Of a DNA stretch of 64,000 bases, positions 63,953 to 64,000 are shown piece after piece. The DNA comes from Ramlibacter lithotrophicus. GTDB lineage: Bacteria; Pseudomonadota; Gammaproteobacteria; Burkholderiales; Burkholderiaceae_C. Under the pieces are notes generated by a model. It made no database searches, had not been told where the DNA came from, and worked only from the letters and a program-made list of their open reading frames with translations. The position numbers and the translations under genes were made by a program. Positions within the stretch are counted from its first letter, which is position 1; each line of letters starts with the position of its first letter. Location: assembly GCF_012184415.1 (NCBI RefSeq), contig NZ_VTOX01000009.1:124001-188000 (forward strand), in the 5' to 3' direction.

Positions 63953-64000
63953 TCAGAGCGCGAACCCGTAGTCCACCGTGATCGGTGCGTGGTCCGAAAA
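63953..64000 (-). CDS. xth: Exodeoxyribonuclease III, C-terminal tail (cut by window edge)
   Basis: Only the last 15 residues are in the window: SDHAPITVDYGFAL and stop. SDHAP is the terminal active-site motif of the exonuclease III/AP endonuclease family, with the Asp and His that act on DNA phosphate. The remainder lies beyond 64000 on the minus strand. Confidence 0.7.
   Translation of the reverse strand, partial: FSDHAPITVDYGFAL

Overview
The window is GC-rich proteobacterial chromosome of Burkholderiales character, most like the Comamonadaceae (Ramlibacter/Variovorax-like). This rests on orphan tripartite tricarboxylate (TctC/Bug) receptors, paired pilT/pilU, the rsmI-yraN-diaA-BON block, a single-chain acyl-CoA carboxylase, and dense coding with many 4-bp start/stop overlaps. 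The genus is inferred from gene content, not from a marker gene. I saw no rRNA, tRNA, insertion sequence, prophage or CRISPR array.

Layout. 0-7 kb: sugar metabolism, with the end of UDP-galactopyranose mutase, a GH1-RmlD fusion, and a convergent operon of GH2 glycosidase, galT and galK. 7-20 kb: mostly housekeeping genes: TPR-methyltransferase, hemE, priA, rsmI diverging from yraN-diaA-BON lipoprotein, a beta-hydroxyacid dehydrogenase, the twitching ATPases pilU and pilT, the PLP-homeostasis protein YggS, and a glpK carrying an in-frame repeat insertion. 20-26.6 kb: a complete RND efflux operon diverging from its TetR-type regulator over an AcrR-like palindrome. 26.6-34.5 kb: a ProQ-domain protein, an exported DUF2135-like protein with small membrane-anchored neighbours, an acidic small protein coupled to a RecQ-type helicase, arginase, and a zinc dehydrogenase coupled to a membrane-anchored protein.

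34.6-58 kb is mainly catabolic. A complete TctCBA uptake system is fused translationally to a sugar-isomerase-fold protein and an enolase-superfamily enzyme, probably for a sugar acid. There follow an asparaginase II, a three-domain acyl-CoA carboxylase on one chain, a HTH protein, a Tat-type nitroreductase and a multicopper oxidase. Then comes a TctC receptor - aldarate dehydratase - HpcH aldolase operon controlled by a divergent LysR, and finally a run of two ThDP enzymes, an enolase paralogue and an APH-fold kinase. The aldarate genes and the tartronate-semialdehyde-reductase-like gene near 15 kb could together form a galactarate/glucarate-type route ending in glycerate. The kinase/enolase pair might carry that carbon to PEP, but this is a hypothesis.

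58-64 kb: small conserved proteins, an AEC transporter, Rep-type helicase, an exported protein, an NhaR-like regulator, a Bax-inhibitor-1 family membrane protein, a zinc-ribbon protein and the tail of exonuclease III.

The features most worth a second look are the palindromic repeat inside glpK, the DnaA-box-bearing AT-richer gap between hemE and priA, the enolase paralogue lacking a substrate-loop histidine in a ThDP/kinase operon, and the unassigned sugar-acid enzyme pair behind TctCBA.
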